Assembly: GCA_040081465.1 (NCBI GenBank)
Contig: JBEBGL010000007.1
Location: forward strand, 1-64,000
Direction of reading: 5' to 3'
DNA: 64,000 nt
Origin: UBA668 sp040081465
Lineage (GTDB): Bacteria; Actinomycetota; Acidimicrobiia; Acidimicrobiales; Ilumatobacteraceae
The notes under the pieces are model-generated. The model was not told where the DNA came from and made no database searches. It saw nothing but the letters and a program-made list of their open reading frames with translations. The position numbers and the translations under genes are program-made. Shown piece by piece: positions 63,557 to 64,000 of the stretch; position 1 is the stretch's first letter; the number at the start of each line of letters is the position of its first letter.

Positions 63557-64000
63557 CTACTCGGATTTGATTAGCGCGTCGAATGCATCGACGACAGCCT
63601 GCGCGACCTTGACGTCGTCGTCGTAGTGACCGCCGCTCACGCCGACTGCTCCGACAGATTGGCCGTCCACTTTGAACGGAATGCCACCGGGCACGAACAT
63701 GCGCTCGGGATTGTTCGACAACGCCTTCCACAACACTTCGTCCTGCTTCAAACGCTTTTCGAGAAACATCTCGGTGGAGATGCCTAGACCGGCAGCGGCA
63801 CTTGCCTTGGCCAACCCGCCTCGCCAGCCACGCGGGTTCACACCGACAGTCGACGCGACGGCCACGATTTCTCCGGTGCCGTCGGTAATCACGATCGCCG
63901 CGCCAGTCTTTAGCTCGGCGGCCTTCGCGAGCCCGGCGGTGATCACTTCGGTCGCGGTTGCGTACGTGATGTGACTGCGGCTGACGATGTGCTTCGACAT
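63557..64000 (-). CDS. GlcG/HbpS-family (DUF336) protein
   Basis: 147 residues; the ATG is the last complete codon of the window (64000-63998), so the true start could be further upstream. Family pattern: AAELKTGAAIVITDGTGEIVAV, GWRGGLAKASAAAGLGISTEMFLEKRLKQDEVLWKALSNNPERMFVPGGIPFKVDGQSVGAVGVSGG. GlcG/HbpS proteins bind heme, cofactors or small ligands, sometimes sensing oxidative stress. It converges with the CMD-like gene (3-base gap). Confidence 0.88.
   Translation of the reverse strand: MSKHIVSRSHITYATATEVITAGLAKAAELKTGAAIVITDGTGEIVAVASTVGVNPRGWRGGLAKASAAAGLGISTEMFLEKRLKQDEVLWKALSNNPERMFVPGGIPFKVDGQSVGAVGVSGGHYDDDVKVAQAVVDAFDALIKSE

Overview
This 64 kb window is bacterial chromosome. The RpoB C-terminal tail, RpoC and S12 sequences are actinobacterial. 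Two F420-type PPOX proteins, a mycofactocin-type OYE flavoenzyme, a CtpE-like ATPase and DUF3052, DUF3291 and DUF4916 proteins fit Actinomycetota. A deep lineage such as Acidimicrobiia is my inference; nothing here proves the class. Genes are dense, GC is moderate to high, and 1-4 nt stop/start overlaps are common. Many first genes have a TANNNT hexamer about 6 nt before the start codon and no Shine-Dalgarno, as expected for leaderless transcripts.

Layout. 1-5.7 kb: end of rpoB, rpoC, then a VapBC-like toxin-antitoxin pair on the opposite strand, then rpsL and rpsG; fusA and tuf do not follow. 5.7-13.6 kb: DUF3291/MFS divergent pair, DedA protein, a divergent PurK-like ATP-grasp protein coupled to a FadH/OYE enzyme, NTF2-like protein, CrcB, DUF445. 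13.6-20.4 kb: PcrA/UvrD helicase carrying a 135-residue mini-intein, membrane protein, flavodoxin-like protein, Tat-lipoprotein serpin, NhaA. 20.5-25.4 kb: B12-binding mutase-type subunit with sucCD, DinB-like protein, DUF4916, Nei-like glycosylase. 25.4-36.7 kb: large cyclase/ATPase/TPR regulator, then a histidine kinase/response regulator pair and an ABC exporter with two FtsX-type permeases. 36.7-42 kb: DUF3052, 1-Cys peroxiredoxin, ArsR-SRPBCC operon, and a four-gene overlapping operon (fatty acid hydroxylase/sterol desaturase-type protein, ECF sigma, membrane protein, ABC ATPase).

42-47.3 kb: SDR, a hypothetical gene, then an operon of a CtpE-like P-type ATPase, a Cys glutathione peroxidase and a second glutathione peroxidase whose catalytic residue is an in-frame TGA followed by a bacterial SECIS-like hairpin. 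I read this second gene as a selenoprotein that ordinary gene calling would split. 47.3-51.5 kb: tRNA-Arg(CCT) followed by accessory genes (M41-like peptidase, unknown, PIN-like, DUF4238). 51.5-59.8 kb: F420 PPOX protein, tiny membrane protein, ammonium transporter, a catabolic cluster (GntR/SDR/CoA-transferase/ferredoxin/amidohydrolase), cupredoxin-like lipoprotein. 59.8-62.4 kb: a DUF262 plus HEPN pair, a candidate RNA-targeting defence module, with small unknowns. 62.4-64 kb: RidA, carboxymuconolactone decarboxylase-like and GlcG/HbpS-like proteins.

The most notable items are the selenocysteine glutathione peroxidase, the mini-intein in helicase motif III, the DUF262-HEPN pair, the natural Arg88 in S12, the toxin-antitoxin pair inside the rpoC-rpsL interval, and the TANNNT-N6-start promoter signature.
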